From Catonia carolina (lineage: Eukaryota > Arthropoda > Insecta > Hemiptera > Achilidae): DNA of 64,000 bases. Made by a program: the position numbers and the translations under genes. The stretch covers positions 60,382,541 to 60,446,540 of the forward strand of contig JAQMRL010000008.1 in NCBI GenBank assembly GCA_035578175.1, written 5' to 3'. Below, piece by piece: positions 32,718 through 44,009 of this stretch; the first letter of the stretch is position 1; every line of letters starts with the position of its first letter. The notes beneath the pieces were generated by a model, which saw only the letters and a program-made list of their open reading frames with translations, made no database searches and was not told the origin of the DNA.

Positions 32718-32907
32718 GTAGTTTAGGTTATCAGCCGAAAGGCTGGTTTGAACTGTAGAGATTTTACTAAGTAAAACGAGGAAAAAGTTGGTTGACCCTG
32801 CCTCCCTCACTGAGTTGAAAAGTATGCTTACCAGCATGGCAGGCCCTCTGAAAAGCACATATTTTCCACTCTGCAAATGAAAACTTCACTTCATTCACCA
32901 CAGGGAT
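32718..32907 (-). mobile_element. SINE-A copy, 3' half only
   Basis: Inverted, truncated copy. In plus orientation TATCAGCCGAAAGGCTGGTT, CTTCATTCACCACAGGG. It ends abruptly at 32,907, so the 5' half of the element is missing (5' truncation, as in retroposition). Confidence 0.85.
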
Positions 32908-33022
32908 TTTACTCTAATGAATACTTGCATTAGAGAAAACTGTAAAGAAATTTCTCTCAGTACATAATCATATGTTTTTATCCGAACAGAATCTTCCCCA
33001 CCATTATTATTAAAATATTATT

Positions 33023-33112
33023 ACATCTTCTTTGAAGGACCGATAACTTACAGTGAAGTATAAAGATGAACAATCATCCTTAAAATTAATCCAAGCTGGT
33101 GTATCAAGTCAG
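33023..33112 (+). pseudogene. Short jockey-like fragment
   Basis: About 90 bp nearly identical to 36,645-36,735 of the jockey-like ORF2: encodes EDR-stop-LTVKYKDEQSSLKLIQAG. Likely a small relic of the same family. Confidence 0.75.
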
Positions 33113-33114
33113 GT

Positions 33115-34020
33115 AATTGGAGTCAGGATAATTATTTAAATAGTTGAAAAAAAATTTGTCATAAAATAAGTGGTTTAAAAATAGTGATACAAAAATTTCA
33201 ATGTAATTTAAAATTCATGCAAAACGTAACAGGATTTTTACAAGTGTGCTAAAATATTTATTTTTATGAAGCAACAATTTAAGTGAAAACATCTTTGCTC
33301 TAATTTTTCTTTTCTGTCTAAATATATCGTGGTAAAATTTTCCTGTACGGTGTTTTTTTATATACACAGAAAGTGTGCTAGGCTTTGTTTAGTTTCTAAT
33401 TCCATTTTCAGTTTCAGTGACTCCACTGGTCTTGTCTTTCCTTACTGAATTATGCATTGAGAAGGAAGCTGCTTTTTAACTCGTATGAGTTGAAGTAGTA
33501 GAGGTTTCCTTGTACTGTATTCTGTTATCTCTAAGAAAACAACGCGTGGAATTGGTTTATAGCAGTGCAGATACAATACTCACTCTTTTCTACAAATCTG
33601 GTGACAACTTGACTGGTATTGTTTTCTTGAAATATTTTCCAGTTTTGTTTTTGTGTAAGGAGGTTTTTTTATTCTTTCTTGAATATATGTAAATTCGAAA
33701 AAAGAGTATTTTTTAAAATTTAAGTGTCTTTTGTTTACGCATAAACGAATTAATTGGTTATGCTTTTTAACTTAAAATAATAATTTAAATAATTTACAAA
33801 AAATAATAGTTCACGTATGATTAAGTTGTAAATCAAATTTTAAAAAAACTTGTTAATAATTTCCTCGTATAATCTGAGAAACAACTTAAAAATCTACTCA
33901 AGAACTCCAAAGCAGAAAAAAACTAGCTTAATGTTGTATCTATAAAATTATTGTTGGAAAAATGTGTGAGAATTTTCTACATTCTCTCATTAAATATAAT
34001 TTCATTCATAATTACAATGC
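33115..34020. other. AT-rich DNA, no gene seen
   Basis: No recognisable domain or repeat; a 60-codon open frame at 33,510-33,692 has no motif. Confidence 0.4.
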
Positions 34021-34029
34021 ATAACATAA

Positions 34030-34429
34030 ACTTCTACCTATGACAGACAGGTGGAGTGTCAAATTACTTACACTCAATCTGTTCGTTGCAGGACTAAAAT
34101 AAGTAGTTCTGTTTCTTATCACATGGCCAGCCAATTAAATGACTGAATCATTTAAGAACAAAAGAGGTAGAGGTGCGAAAGACACTTATCAGAGTTGTCT
34201 CCTCTGAAAGTAATGAATTTTATTATTCAGCCAGATCCTGTGGTGAATGACGTGAAGGTGTCATTTTCAGGGTGGAAAAAGGATGTTTTTCGGAGAGCCT
34301 GGCATTCTGATAAACTTACTTTTCCACTCAGTGAGGAAGGCATGGTAAACCACCTCACTTCTCGTTTTACTTAGTAAAACCTCTACCTGCTCAAACCAGC
34401 CTTTTGGCTGATGACCTAAATAACAACAC
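34030..34429 (+). mobile_element. Full-length SINE-A copy
   Basis: The best forward reference copy (about 400 bp): start ACAGACAGGTGGAGTGTCAA, then TAGTTCTGTTTCTTATCACA, CAGCCAGATCCTGTGGTGAA, CTGGCATTCTGATAAAC, GGTAAACCACCTCACTTC, hairpins, and the end GACCTAAATAACAACAC. Flanked by the short direct repeat AACATAA at 34,023-34,029 and 34,430-34,436. No open frame of interest. Confidence 0.9.
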
Positions 34430-34504
34430 AACATAAGCGGAAAGGATTTATTTTTAAAAAAACTACAGATTACGACTACAGATTTCCTTCGAAAAAACCA
34501 AATA

Positions 34505-34865
34505 CATCTTCTTCTTCAGGTGCCTTCTCCATTACGAAGGTTGGCTATCATCATGGTCAGTCGTACCTTGTCCACTGATGCTCTGAAAAGGTCATGCGAC
34601 GAGCAGTTAAACGCTTCTCTCAGGATTTTTAACCACGATATTTGTCTGCGTCCCACCGAGCGTTTACCAACGAGTTTCCCTTGAATTATGAGATGCAGAA
34701 TCTCGTATTTAGGCCCCCTTATGATGTGTCCAAAATGAGGTCCCCTCATGATGTGTTTGTCAGTTTTCTTATCTTTATGCTCTGCAGGATTTCCAGCTCT
34801 TTCCCCATTCTTCTGAGGACCTCCATACTTGTGACTCTGTCCATCCACGGTATTCGAAGCGTTAC
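34505..34865 (-). pseudogene. RTE-like LINE ORF2 C-terminus, inverted
   Basis: Minus-strand reading MDGQSHKYGGPQKNGERAGN (frameshifted VTNEEVLRRMGKxxE equivalent), then ILHLIIQGKLVGKRSVGRRQ, ISWLKILREAFN, and the end MMIANLRNG, followed by the GAAGAAGAAG-type tail at 34,508-34,520. This is the same ending (MMIANxRNG plus GAA tail) as at 26,195-26,745, so both belong to one family. Confidence 0.8.
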
Positions 34866-35099
34866 ATAACGAACCAAATACATAACGAACATAAAAACAG
34901 CCCCGCGTTACTTGAAGACATAAACGGAAAAATTGGAAAAGTCGATAGCTTTAAGCAACCCGGTGGAGATGGTACTACCGAAGACTAACGTAATGGAAGG
35001 AAACACAGCAAACGATGAAAAATGGCCGGTGCACTTTAAAGAACTCACTACTTGCACAAGAAGAAAGCAAATTTAAGACAAGCTAAGATTAGATATAAC

Positions 35100-35690
35100 A
35101 CTGCGATAAAATCTTCTTATTGCATTCAAGGGAAGACGGCCGGTTCGCTCAAAAATTATACTTGGCAACCAAACTATAGAACAAGTAGGAGATTTTAAAT
35201 ATTTAGGATGCAAGATTTCCTATGACAAAGACGATGACGTGAGTGAAAAACTGGCAAAATTCAGCTCTGTATGCGGTTCTTTTCGCAGGACAATAGGAAA
35301 GAAAACGAGGACACCCAAATTAAATTTTATAAAGCAATGGCTGTATCACTCATAACATATGGGAGTGAAACATGGGTGTCATTACAGAGGAATGAATTTC
35401 ATATCCAGGCTACTGAAATGAGATTTTAGCGGGGAGTCGAAGGTTGTACCCGGTTAAATAGAGTACGTAACGAAGCTATCCGCTCCGAGTTAAATGTTTA
35501 GTCACTGCTGGAAACGTTAAGAGTATATAAGAGAAACTGGTCTAACCATTTAGTTCACATGCCAGCCCGCAAATTTCCTCAGCGAGCATGGAAATATAAA
35601 CCTAGAGGGAAGCGAAGCTTGGGAAGACCTAAAGAGAGATGAATTCCGGAACAGGCCATTGACCCTAATTCTTGACAGAGGATAATGATG
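35100..35690 (+). pseudogene. LINE ORF2 C-terminal fragment (AFKGxxPVRSK family)
   Basis: Reads LIAFKGRRPVRSKIILGN, QTIEQVGDFKYLGCKISYDK, then, with frame changes, YGSETW (35,360), a GCTRLNRVRNEAIRSELN-like block (35,440-35,500) and KRSLGRPKER (35,610). No reverse transcriptase core remains. Stops and frameshifts make it dead. It directly precedes the jockey-like element. Confidence 0.75.
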
Positions 35691-35806
35691 ATAAAATCTT
35701 CGTATCTGTACGCGAATGAGTTCCTTAGAATAACCAGGAAGGCTAGTCTAAGAGAAGCAGAGAAATTTGAGATTTTTGAAAGTTTTCCTCCACAAACGGA
35801 GGAAAA

Positions 35807-37481
35807 ATGTCAAATTTCTCTACTACTCAGCCTAATCTTCCTGGTCATTCTAAGGCACTCACTCGCGTACTTCAGGGTAAATTAAAAGAAAAAAAAATTT
35901 TTAAAAGATCCCGAAGCAACACACATCTCCATTTAAAACTTCAACTGGTTGGGCTAAAAGTAATCATGACAAGACTGAAGCGGTTGCCGAGTACCTATCA
36001 GAGGTTTTTAAACCTTTCCCATCTGAATGCAATCCAGACGATGAAAAAGAATTATTTGAAGTTTTTAATTCTCCGTTTCAAATGAGTCCTCCAATAAAAG
36101 TATTTAAATTGTCTGAAATAAAACACACCATTAAAGTAAATTTGAGTTCGAATAAAGCACCAGGTTTTGACCTCATCACGGGGAAAATTTTGAAAGAACT
36201 TCCTGACAAGGCCCTTAGGCTGATTACAATAATTTTTAATGCAATATTACGTCTGGAGTACTTTCCTTCTTACTGGAAAGTTGCTCAAATTATAATTATC
36301 CTAAAACCTGGGAAGCCACCACACGAAATATCATCTTACAGACCAATAAGTTTGTTGCCAATTCTTCCAAAAGTATTTGAAAAATTATTGCTTCAGAGAT
36401 TACGCCCAGTACTGGATACCATAAATCTCATTCCGAATTGCCAGTTTGGTTTCAGAGAAGGTCATGGCACGATTGAGCAAATTCACAGAGTTGTAAACAA
36501 CATCTACAAAGCACTTGAAGAAAAGAAATTTTGCTCCACGGCATTTCTTGACATCAAGCAAGCCTTTGACAAAGTGTGGCATGCGGGTCTTCTTTTTAAG
36601 ATTAAACAAAATCTTCCCCATCAGTATTACTCAATTATTGCATCTTATTTGGAGGACCGATACTTTACAGTGAAATATAAGGACGAACAATCATCTCTAA
36701 AATTAATTGAAGCTGGTGTTCCTCAAGGAAGCGTGCTGTCTCCTGTTTTGTACACCATTTACACTTCTGATCTTCCACAAAATGACAACACTACAGTGGC
36801 AACATTTGCCGACGACACAGCCATTCAGGCAATACACGAAGATGCACAAATTGCATCTCATAACTTGCAGCAACACTTAGACAGCGTACAAAATTGGCAA
36901 AAAAGTGGCGTATAAAAACAAATGAACACAAGAGTCTGCACGTCACATTTACACTAAAACGGGAAACATGTTCACCAATGTTTTTGAACAACGTACAAAT
37001 TCCATAATCCGATACGGCAAAATATCTTGGCCTCCACCTGGACAGGCGTCTAACATGGAGGACTCACATATGGAACAAAAGAAAACAGTTAAATCTTAAA
37101 TACCAACAGCTGTATTGGATGCTTAATGGAAAATCCAAATTATCGGCACAAAACAAATTGTGAATTTATAAAACTGTACTTAAACCTGTGTGGACATATG
37201 GGATACAACTCTGGGGCACAGCAAGTCACAGTAACATTGAAATAATTCAACGGTTTCAGTCAAAAATACTTCGAAACATCATGGACTCACCTTGGTACAT
37301 ATCCAACACTATATTGCACAGAGACACGAACACTCCCACGGTACACGAAGCTATACAGAAATTTTGCACCAGTTACCAAACAAGACTTGAAAATCATCAG
37401 AATCCAGAAGCCATCAATCTCCTAGACAACAGTGGAACACACAGAAGACTATGCAGACTACACCCTACAGATTTATTTTAA
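35807..37481 (+). pseudogene. Jockey-like LINE ORF2, best-preserved copy
   Basis: An almost complete reverse transcriptase plus C-terminus. A frame open from 35,929 continues through the ATG at 36,082 to 36,915 (277 codons from that ATG). Motifs: SSYRPISLLPILPKVFEKLL (84-103), catalytic FLDIKQAFDKVWH (155-167), GVPQGSVLSP (212-221), FADD (242-245). A single-base shift in an A-run near 36,902 moves the reading to WRIKTNEHKSLHVTFTLKRE; then YLGLHLDRRLTW, and the segment 37,188-37,481 with MWTYGIQLWGTASHSNIEII and the end THRRLCRLHP. Two further in-frame stops occur near 37,003 and 37,160. The catalytic YADD is FADD, a common variant. The endonuclease domain is missing. Few lesions suggest a fairly young insertion. 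Confidence 0.92.
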
Positions 37482-39900
37482 TATGTGATTGTGTAATTTA
37501 TTTTACATTCCTGGCAAGATCAATTCAACAAAATGGGAAATTTTATAGAGTAATACCAAGGGGTATTACTTACTCAAGATTTATCCTTACAACACATCTA
37601 CTCATTGTTCTATGAGAGCAGATCGTAGATTTACAGTTATTCGAAAAAAAGATCCCAACAGAACATTACATAAGGGACTTTGTAACTTTACATTAAAGTA
37701 GAAATTTCCAGGTAAGGCACTCAAAAATACTAGACAGAGATTAAAATCGCACTTCAGCTATATTGTCATGAATTTAATAGACAACTCTGAAACGACGAGA
37801 CAAGTGTAAACATCCATTCTACTTGTATATATTAAACAAACACTTACACTTAAGATACAATTTTATATTTAATTTGTATAATCAACAATTCATGATGAAA
37901 TCAAATTTTCATTAAATAACAATTTTAATTCTTCGTAGGATTATTTCTTCATTCAAGAGACAGAACAAAATAATTAATCTAGTAAATGTTGTAAATTTAT
38001 TTACAGCTTTTATACTGACTGGATAAAAAAATCCTAAATGTGTATTCTCTAAAATTTGGGTAAATGAGTTTGAAAAATTTTGTTAAGCGTTGCCTAATAT
38101 AATATATCAAAGGAATTTTGAAATATTTACAAATTCTCATCGTTTTGGTATTTATTACCTTTACTTAAAGAAGATAACTGTTTCTTTTTTCACGATGTGA
38201 ATGATGTGTGTAATATATCTTCGTTGAAGTTTAGAAAATATTAAGCTGAAGTAATTTTTTTCCTAGAATTCTTGATGGAGTGCTTTTATATTATCATACA
38301 CGGAAGTAATATTTATAAAGTTTTGGCATAAAAAATAAAACTAGGTCTAAGCAATTTTTAATAGTAGAAACTGCAATACGTTAAATGAATATAAATACTT
38401 TATTACTGAGATTATTTTTATTTTCAACATATTTTGAAAATAATTTATTTTTACTCGGTTCTATATCGGTGGTAAACGAGCATTTGAAGGCATTTCCTAG
38501 TGAAAAATGGCTGTAATGTAAAATTTAATTTGGGAAGGCCACGTCTTGGCTTTAACTCTAAAGCATGGTCGTTAACTTCAATATTTTCCAATCCATCATG
38601 GCTCACTTTATGGCCGTAGCTTTGCTTCTTTCTCCTCATTCTCCTCGTTCACTTGCTCTCTTCGTTAGGTTATTCTTCTTTTTTACTTTTCAGCCATTCG
38701 TTTTAGCTACTGCACTCCTTGAAATGCATTTCACTATATGGTTCCCCTCCAACACTTACCGTCTGATTTTTGTTTTATAACCCTACGTTCTGAGTTTTTC
38801 TTGACCTTAAATACAGAACAAATAAAATTTAAACTTTATTCTCTTCATTGACAAACTTTTTACTTGTTGTAATTCAACTTTCATCTCGACCCATCAACCG
38901 TATTCGCCACTGTACAAGAACACTTTTATTACAACATAAAAACTTGTATATATTTTATCGGTTTACAGCTTTTACGTGATTGGTTGTGAACACTATTCTA
39001 TTCGTTTTTCAGTCCATAATTTTTCAAATAAAGGTATACATTTTTACCTAGTATTGTTTCATTTGTAAAATAATATACTTTTAACTGAAATTTGTTAGCA
39101 GTGGTCTGTTAACTGTTTGTTCCATCTTTATACCAATAGTATACTTGTAAGTACTAAATAAAATTCATATAAAATTAAACAAATTTCCCTGATATTTTTT
39201 TTCACGCAATTTTGTAATTTTGTATATCACAAAGTTTGGGGTACACCAAGTGTTTCTTGCGATGTAAGGAAAGAATTTCGCATTGTAAAGTAACCGAGCG
39301 AATCGGTTATTATCGCAATGAATGAGGCGAACTTTCAAAGAACGAAGATTAATGGAATTCCAAATCAAGTTTTGGATACAGACCTGAGGGAAGAAGAACT
39401 TTGAGATGACTTCTAGAATGCTGGAAATAATTTATTTTAATTACAGCTTTCCAATAAAAATTTAAAAAAACCATGCTGAAACAGCCTGGATTGCTTATGC
39501 CACGAAGAGAAGAAAAAGACAAAGTAAGTGTTCAAAATTTACATTATTAAAGCTATGTTAATTATAAATTATTTGTTTCCTGAATTTTACAGTTTTTAAG
39601 TTTGCTTTTTACGCTCTGTAAAAACACTCATTCGAAACAATTACCAGAACAGTTTACTACTAAAATATTTCTTCTGACAATACTGTACCCGATGTTTCAC
39701 AACTACTAAATCGTAGTATGTTAATTAACTTATTACTGAAGAGTAACATTATATGAAAATGTTTTACGCATAAAAAAATTATGAAGGTATAATAAAAGGT
39801 ATTAAAATGCAAATTTATAAACCTGAATTCGGTTTGAAGTAAACATGAGTAATCGAGAAAAATAAACTTAAACTAAATAAAATGTTTACACTTTTCGGTA
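37482..39900. other. AT-rich DNA; no gene supported
   Basis: Contains the jockey 3' flank and about 2.3 kb of AT-rich sequence. Short overlapping open frames at 38,451-38,780 on both strands show no recognisable domain. I cannot exclude a host exon there but have no evidence for one. Confidence 0.4.
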
Positions 39901-39904
39901 CAGT

Positions 39905-40341
39905 TTGAAATAACTAAACTGTTCACATTTAACTCCAAAACATTCAACATAGCCTACGTTTCTTGGAATTAAGCTAAATGAAGAACACTTTCAGTTTTCT
40001 GATTCAAATTCTTATATTGATATAGACTATAGAAGAATCAGTTTGCTTAACACATCATATAAGGTATACAGCATGATAATAAAAGGTAGGATGCAGACTA
40101 TTGCAAAGACCTTGCTACTCGAAGATTAGTGTGTCTTCAGTAAGGGGCGATCATGTTCTGACAGTGTGTTTATCATAAAGCAAATCGTTGAGAAAAGAAG
40201 AGAATTCAGTTTTGAAACTCACTTAGTTTTTGTCGAACTTCAGAAGGCTTTCGATACAGTGGATAGAATAAAATTATGGGAAATATTGCGAGATACTGGG
40301 TATCCTTCCCATCTCATAAAAGCAGTCCAAAGCCTGTAGAA
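39905..40341 (+). pseudogene. LINE-G copy, 5' part with reverse transcriptase core
   Basis: After about 100 bp that do not look coding but are shared with the 16.1-kb copy (TTTAACTCCAAAACATTCAA), the frame gives DYRRISLLNTSYKVYSMIIK, GRMQTIAKTLLLED, FSKGRSCSDSVFIIKQIVE, and the catalytic VFVELQKAFDTVDRIKLWEI. An in-frame stop follows LLLED. The copy is cut at 40,341 by a solo LTR and resumes at 40,988. Confidence 0.82.
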
Positions 40342-40345
40342 AGAT

Positions 40346-40983
40346 TGATACTGTACTACTTTTACGCCGTCCGTAGTTCATATTTTGCCCACTGTTGGCG
40401 CTGTGATGGGGTTGCTGCTGCCGATAGATAGCGCAGCGGTCACAGTGCCTGTGCTCGCAGTGCGTGTGCCAAGTGGCAAGATGTATCTACGTACTGACGG
40501 AAACGATAATTGCGAAGGTGAACAGTCAGTATCGATCCGTTCATATGAGAGGGTCGATATGAAGAAGATTTAGCACTATATTCAGTATTTCTTCCTCTGC
40601 ACGATCACTTACACCTCCATTATCTACCACTCCCTTCACCGGCGACTGCTCCTCTTTGGAGGCAGGGGTAAAAGGTGCTCGCTGCGTCGGCGACTGCTTC
40701 TATTCGATTAGGTAGCGGTACAGACGACCCCGCTTCGCTTCATCGGCGACTGCTCATTTTCGGAGGCAGCGGTGAAAGGTGTTCGCTGCGTCGGCGACTG
40801 CTCCTAATCGTTTAGGCAGCGGTAAAGACGACCTCCCACTTCGCTTGCCAGCGGCTGCTCCTCTTTGAGGTAGCGGCGAAGGCTTCCCCAAGCATCTGTT
40901 TCACTTTTGAACTACGCCGCCGGATTCCCGGCCGGTCCTATGATGAGCTCTACAGATTGCGCTACTAAAAGCCGGTGGCGACA
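40346..40983. mobile_element. Solo LTR (638 bp) with 4-bp target duplication
   Basis: Starts TGATACTGTACTAC and ends GGTGGCGACA (canonical TG...CA). It interrupts LINE-G exactly within AAAGATACCAG and is flanked by AGAT on both sides (40,342-40,345 and 40,984-40,987); the uninterrupted target is seen in the LINE-G copy at about 15,735. A 4-bp duplication and TG/CA ends indicate an LTR retrotransposon, most likely Gypsy-type. It is GC-rich against AT-rich flanks and has internal tandem repeats (next entry). No internal coding region is attached, hence solo LTR. A TATA candidate TATATTCAG lies near 40,582. The 62-codon frame inside is probably chance. Confidence 0.85.
40639..40890 (+). repeat. 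GC-rich tandem repeat (about 105-bp units) within the solo LTR
   Basis: Two full units starting CGGCGACTGCTC (about 40,639 and 40,742), each with a second internal CGGCGACTGCT after GTGYTCGCTGCGT, then a partial third (GCGGCTGCTCCTCTTTGAGG). The nested CGGCGACTGCT motif occurs four times. Confidence 0.85.
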
Positions 40984-41735
40984 AGATACCAGAGGGATAA
41001 CAGCAATAGAGAACTCCAATTCTAAAAAAGTAATTATTAATAGAGGAGTAAGATTAGGGTGTGGTTTATACCACTTTGTTTAAAATTTATTTGGATGACG
41101 TGATCAGAAGGTGGAAGTCTCAAATACACACTGGTATTCTCATGGCAGAAGATAGGGTAGTAAATGCCTACTGATAGTTCTACAGGAGAATGTGTATGAC
41201 CTGCAGAGAGCACTCTTCATGCCGAACAAATTTTGCAAAGAATATAAGTTGACAGTTTCGACGAAGAAGACAAAGGTAATAGCATTCAGGGGGAAGGAGC
41301 CAGTCAGAAGCAAAATTTTATAGCACCAGCAAAAACACGAGGTCGGGATTTTATAAAACGATAGCAGTGCCAACCCTACTCTACGGCAGTGAAACATGGG
41401 TGCTATCAAAGTGAGAGGAGAGTAGGCAAGCATCTGAAATGAAATTTCTTCAACATACGTATGGGTGTAGTAGATAAGATCGTTACAGGAATACCGAGAT
41501 AAGGAAAGAACTCAACATCTTCTCTAAAAATGACAAGGTATCTCAGAACAGCATACAGTGGTTAGAGCATGTGAACAGAATGAGGGAGGATAGGGTACAT
41601 AAGCAGACACTGGGCTATACGAGTAAGCAGGCGGGTAGGAGAGATCGAGGACGCCCGGGAAAGAGATAGGCAGATTTGAGAGGTTCGGAACAGGCAGACG
41701 TGCCTAATCCTTTAAAGGGAGAATCAGAAGAAACT
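40984..41735 (+). pseudogene. LINE-G copy, 3' part
   Basis: Resumes the LINE after the LTR: EINRGVRLGCG-like and IYLDDVIRRWKSQIHTGILM (41,080-41,145), LFMPNKFCKEYKLTVSTKKT (41,215-41,275), PTLLYGSETWVLSK (41,370-41,410), ASEMKFLQHTYGCS, and the end RGRPGKR (41,650-41,668). A degraded GAA-type tail lies near 41,726. Stops and frameshifts are numerous. Confidence 0.82.
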
Positions 41736-41766
41736 CTGATATTATTCATTTTAGAAGGACCGTTGT

Positions 41767-42141
41767 ATGTTTCCAGTAGGACATAAAAGAAAAATGAGGA
41801 AGTTTCTGTGTCTGAGGAATGAAGACAGGGACTTATTGAGATTACAAAACAAGAAAACTACACGGCCTGCTTCAATTGACGACACAGGAAAAAATATCAG
41901 GAAAAATAAATCCGGAAATACGATGAGCCTCATGTCTGAAGAACTTTCGAAAATGGTACAACTGTTCCTCTGCAGATCTGCGCTATATTCAGAGCGGCAA
42001 TGTCCAATATCAAGAGAGCCAACATCACTAAGACAGGAAGTCCAAATAAACTATCATTTGAACAACATCACAAACAATGCGGATTATTCCTATTTTTGGC
42101 TTGTTCCTACTTCAAATTTAGTAAACTGTTATTTTTTTGAA
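41767..42141 (+). other. Unidentified 125-codon open frame
   Basis: Begins MFPVGHKRKMRKFLCLRNED. No recognised domain, signal peptide or membrane segment; the C-terminus ends in a hydrophobic stretch NLVNCYFFE. It follows a LINE end and abuts an inverted LINE end, so it is likely to be part of an unrecognised repeat or chance. I do not claim a gene. Confidence 0.2.
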
Positions 42142-42142
42142 T

Positions 42143-42290
42143 AACCTGCGGTGCCCATCTCATCCTAGGTCGTCCAATACCGCGCTGTCCAGTCGGTCTG
42201 GGTAAATATCTGTTTGGTGGTTCCACTATCTGGCAACCGCAACAAATGACTAAATGACTCTTGCTTGTTGATACCGCCCTTACCACATTA
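42143..42290 (-). pseudogene. LINE ORF2 C-terminal fragment
   Basis: Minus-strand reading NRYLPRPTGQRGIGRPRMRW, the GRPR-W end of LINE ORF2. No tail is visible at 42,143, so the fragment is cut at its 3' side. Confidence 0.6.
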
Positions 42291-42299
42291 AGTTCACGT

Positions 42300-43257
42300 C
42301 ATATTTATCTTCATTTCAAGTATGATCCAGCAATCGATACCCTGCTAAAAATTTTAAAAATATAATCTCAACAAACTGTATTCTTTATATCTACTGAACA
42401 GTTAGGGTCCAAAATTTTGATCTATACATTCAATTTGGCAAAACCGAGGTGTGATTTTTACATCGTTGATCATAATAGATTATAATGGACATCATGATTA
42501 CATTTGATCATAATATCGCTGGTAATATTTTTGAACGTTCAGCAGATTTTTTAAACATTTGTTATTACAACTAACGAAATTCTTACCCTCACGAAATAAC
42601 TGTGATAATGTAAAAAAGAACATTTAAAAAAACTATAACAATAAATCTTATAGAGAATATAAATCGTAGACCAGTCAAGTATATTATTAGGAAATTATTT
42701 ATTTAATGTAATACATGTAACAACAATTCCGTTGAGTTCAAAAGGACTAAAAGATTTTTTTTAGCTTATTGAATAGGGGTTCTGTGATTCATTGCAGTTG
42801 CGTAGCAATGAAAAAGACAGACGAGCGCAGGAAACGAAAGTTTTATAATAACGGTTGTAAAACAATTCAGACTCTTCAATGTGTAGGATAGATATATTAT
42901 ATCGGAGAAGAAAAAGGGGGTCTAATAAACTTGTATCGAAGAGGGTAAATTTAAAGAATGACCCTACGGGGTTGTAACAATTTCTTTCTTTTTTGAGGGA
43001 AATGTTTATTGAAAGTAATACGCTTTTTCTGAAATATGGTTTGAAAGTAATAATATAATAATGACTCCATATTTTTCATTATTAATATAATTATTTTTCA
43101 ATATCTGCTATGCCCTTTTGTTTTAGTAGACTATTATTATACTTAACAAAAATTTTGTCCTTTATATTAATAAACTTCTTAATGTCAATATAATCACCTT
43201 TTTACACTTTATTTTATTAAATCTCCAACTGTGCAGCTCTGAACAACCAGTAAATAT
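42300..43257. other. AT-rich DNA, nothing recognised
   Basis: No supported gene or repeat. Confidence 0.4.
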
Positions 43258-44005
43258 GTTATTATTTGGGCCATCAGCCAAAAGGCTGATTTGAACCTCT
43301 TAATGCTTTACTATGTAAAACGAGGATTGAGGGATTGTGGTTTACAGTAGCCTTCCTCACTGAGTTGATAAATATGCTTATCAGCATGCCAGGTTCTCTG
43401 AAAAGCATCTACTTTTCACCCTGCAAATGACACCTTCACTTCATTCACCACAGGGTCTGGCTGTAATGATGAAATTCATTACTTTCAGAGGAGATAATTC
43501 TGACACCTCTACCTCTCCTGTTTTTAATTGTTTCAGTCATACAATTGGCTGACCATATGATGAGAAACAGAACTATTTTTTGTAGAGTATTGTATGCAAT
43601 AAATAGTATAGTAAATAACACTGTCTTTTACAGGGTGTTTCTTTGTTAATCAATATATTCTTATTTAGAGAAATCTTTGTAAAGAAATTGAATAAAATGA
43701 GAAACAACACAACAACCAATTGGTCCTCTAGAGTGAAATATTTTCTTCAATTTGACACCAAATTCACATAAATTGGCCGAAGTAAACCCGAGTTATGATT
43801 TCTAAAATTCACGGTTACTTCTCAACCATCACCTTCATTTTAGAGGATAGGGTGAACTTTTAAATAAAAATATTTATTCAGGGCGTAATAAGACGAATAT
43901 AAAATTTTAGAAACACAAACGAGAGAATTATTTAATTTGAACTATAAGAGAGAGAACTATTTTTTGTAGCCCTGGAACTAGCAGATCGACTGCAAATAAT
44001 TTAAT
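43258..44005 (-). mobile_element. SINE-A copy split by a 367-bp insertion
   Basis: 43,258-43,585 carries the SINE-A 3' two-thirds in inverted orientation (CATCAGCCAAAAGGCTGATT, CTTCATTCACCACAGGGTCT). 43,953-44,005 carries the remaining 5' part (CCCTGGAACTAGCAGATCGA, then AATAATTTAA). The two parts overlap by exactly the 17-bp duplicated target. Confidence 0.92.
43586..43952. mobile_element. Unidentified 367-bp insertion with perfect 17-bp target duplication
   Basis: Flanked by AGAACTATTTTTTGTAG at 43,569-43,585 and 43,953-43,969; intact SINE-A copies have this sequence once. The insertion starts AGTATTGTATGC and ends GAACTATAAGAG, with no TIRs and no poly(A). It contains ACAGGGTGTTTCTTTG. 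The duplication length suits target-primed reverse transcription, but the element is not recognised. Confidence 0.85.
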
Positions 44006-44009
44006 TTTT

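Noticed and set aside
38451..38780. Overlapping open frames near 38.5 kb as host exon
   Set aside because: I looked for splice sites and domains and found nothing convincing; evidence is too weak to call.
41767..42141. 125-codon open frame as a gene
   Set aside because: No domain, no neighbouring exons, lies between two dead LINE ends. Composition is not distinctive. Left as unidentified.
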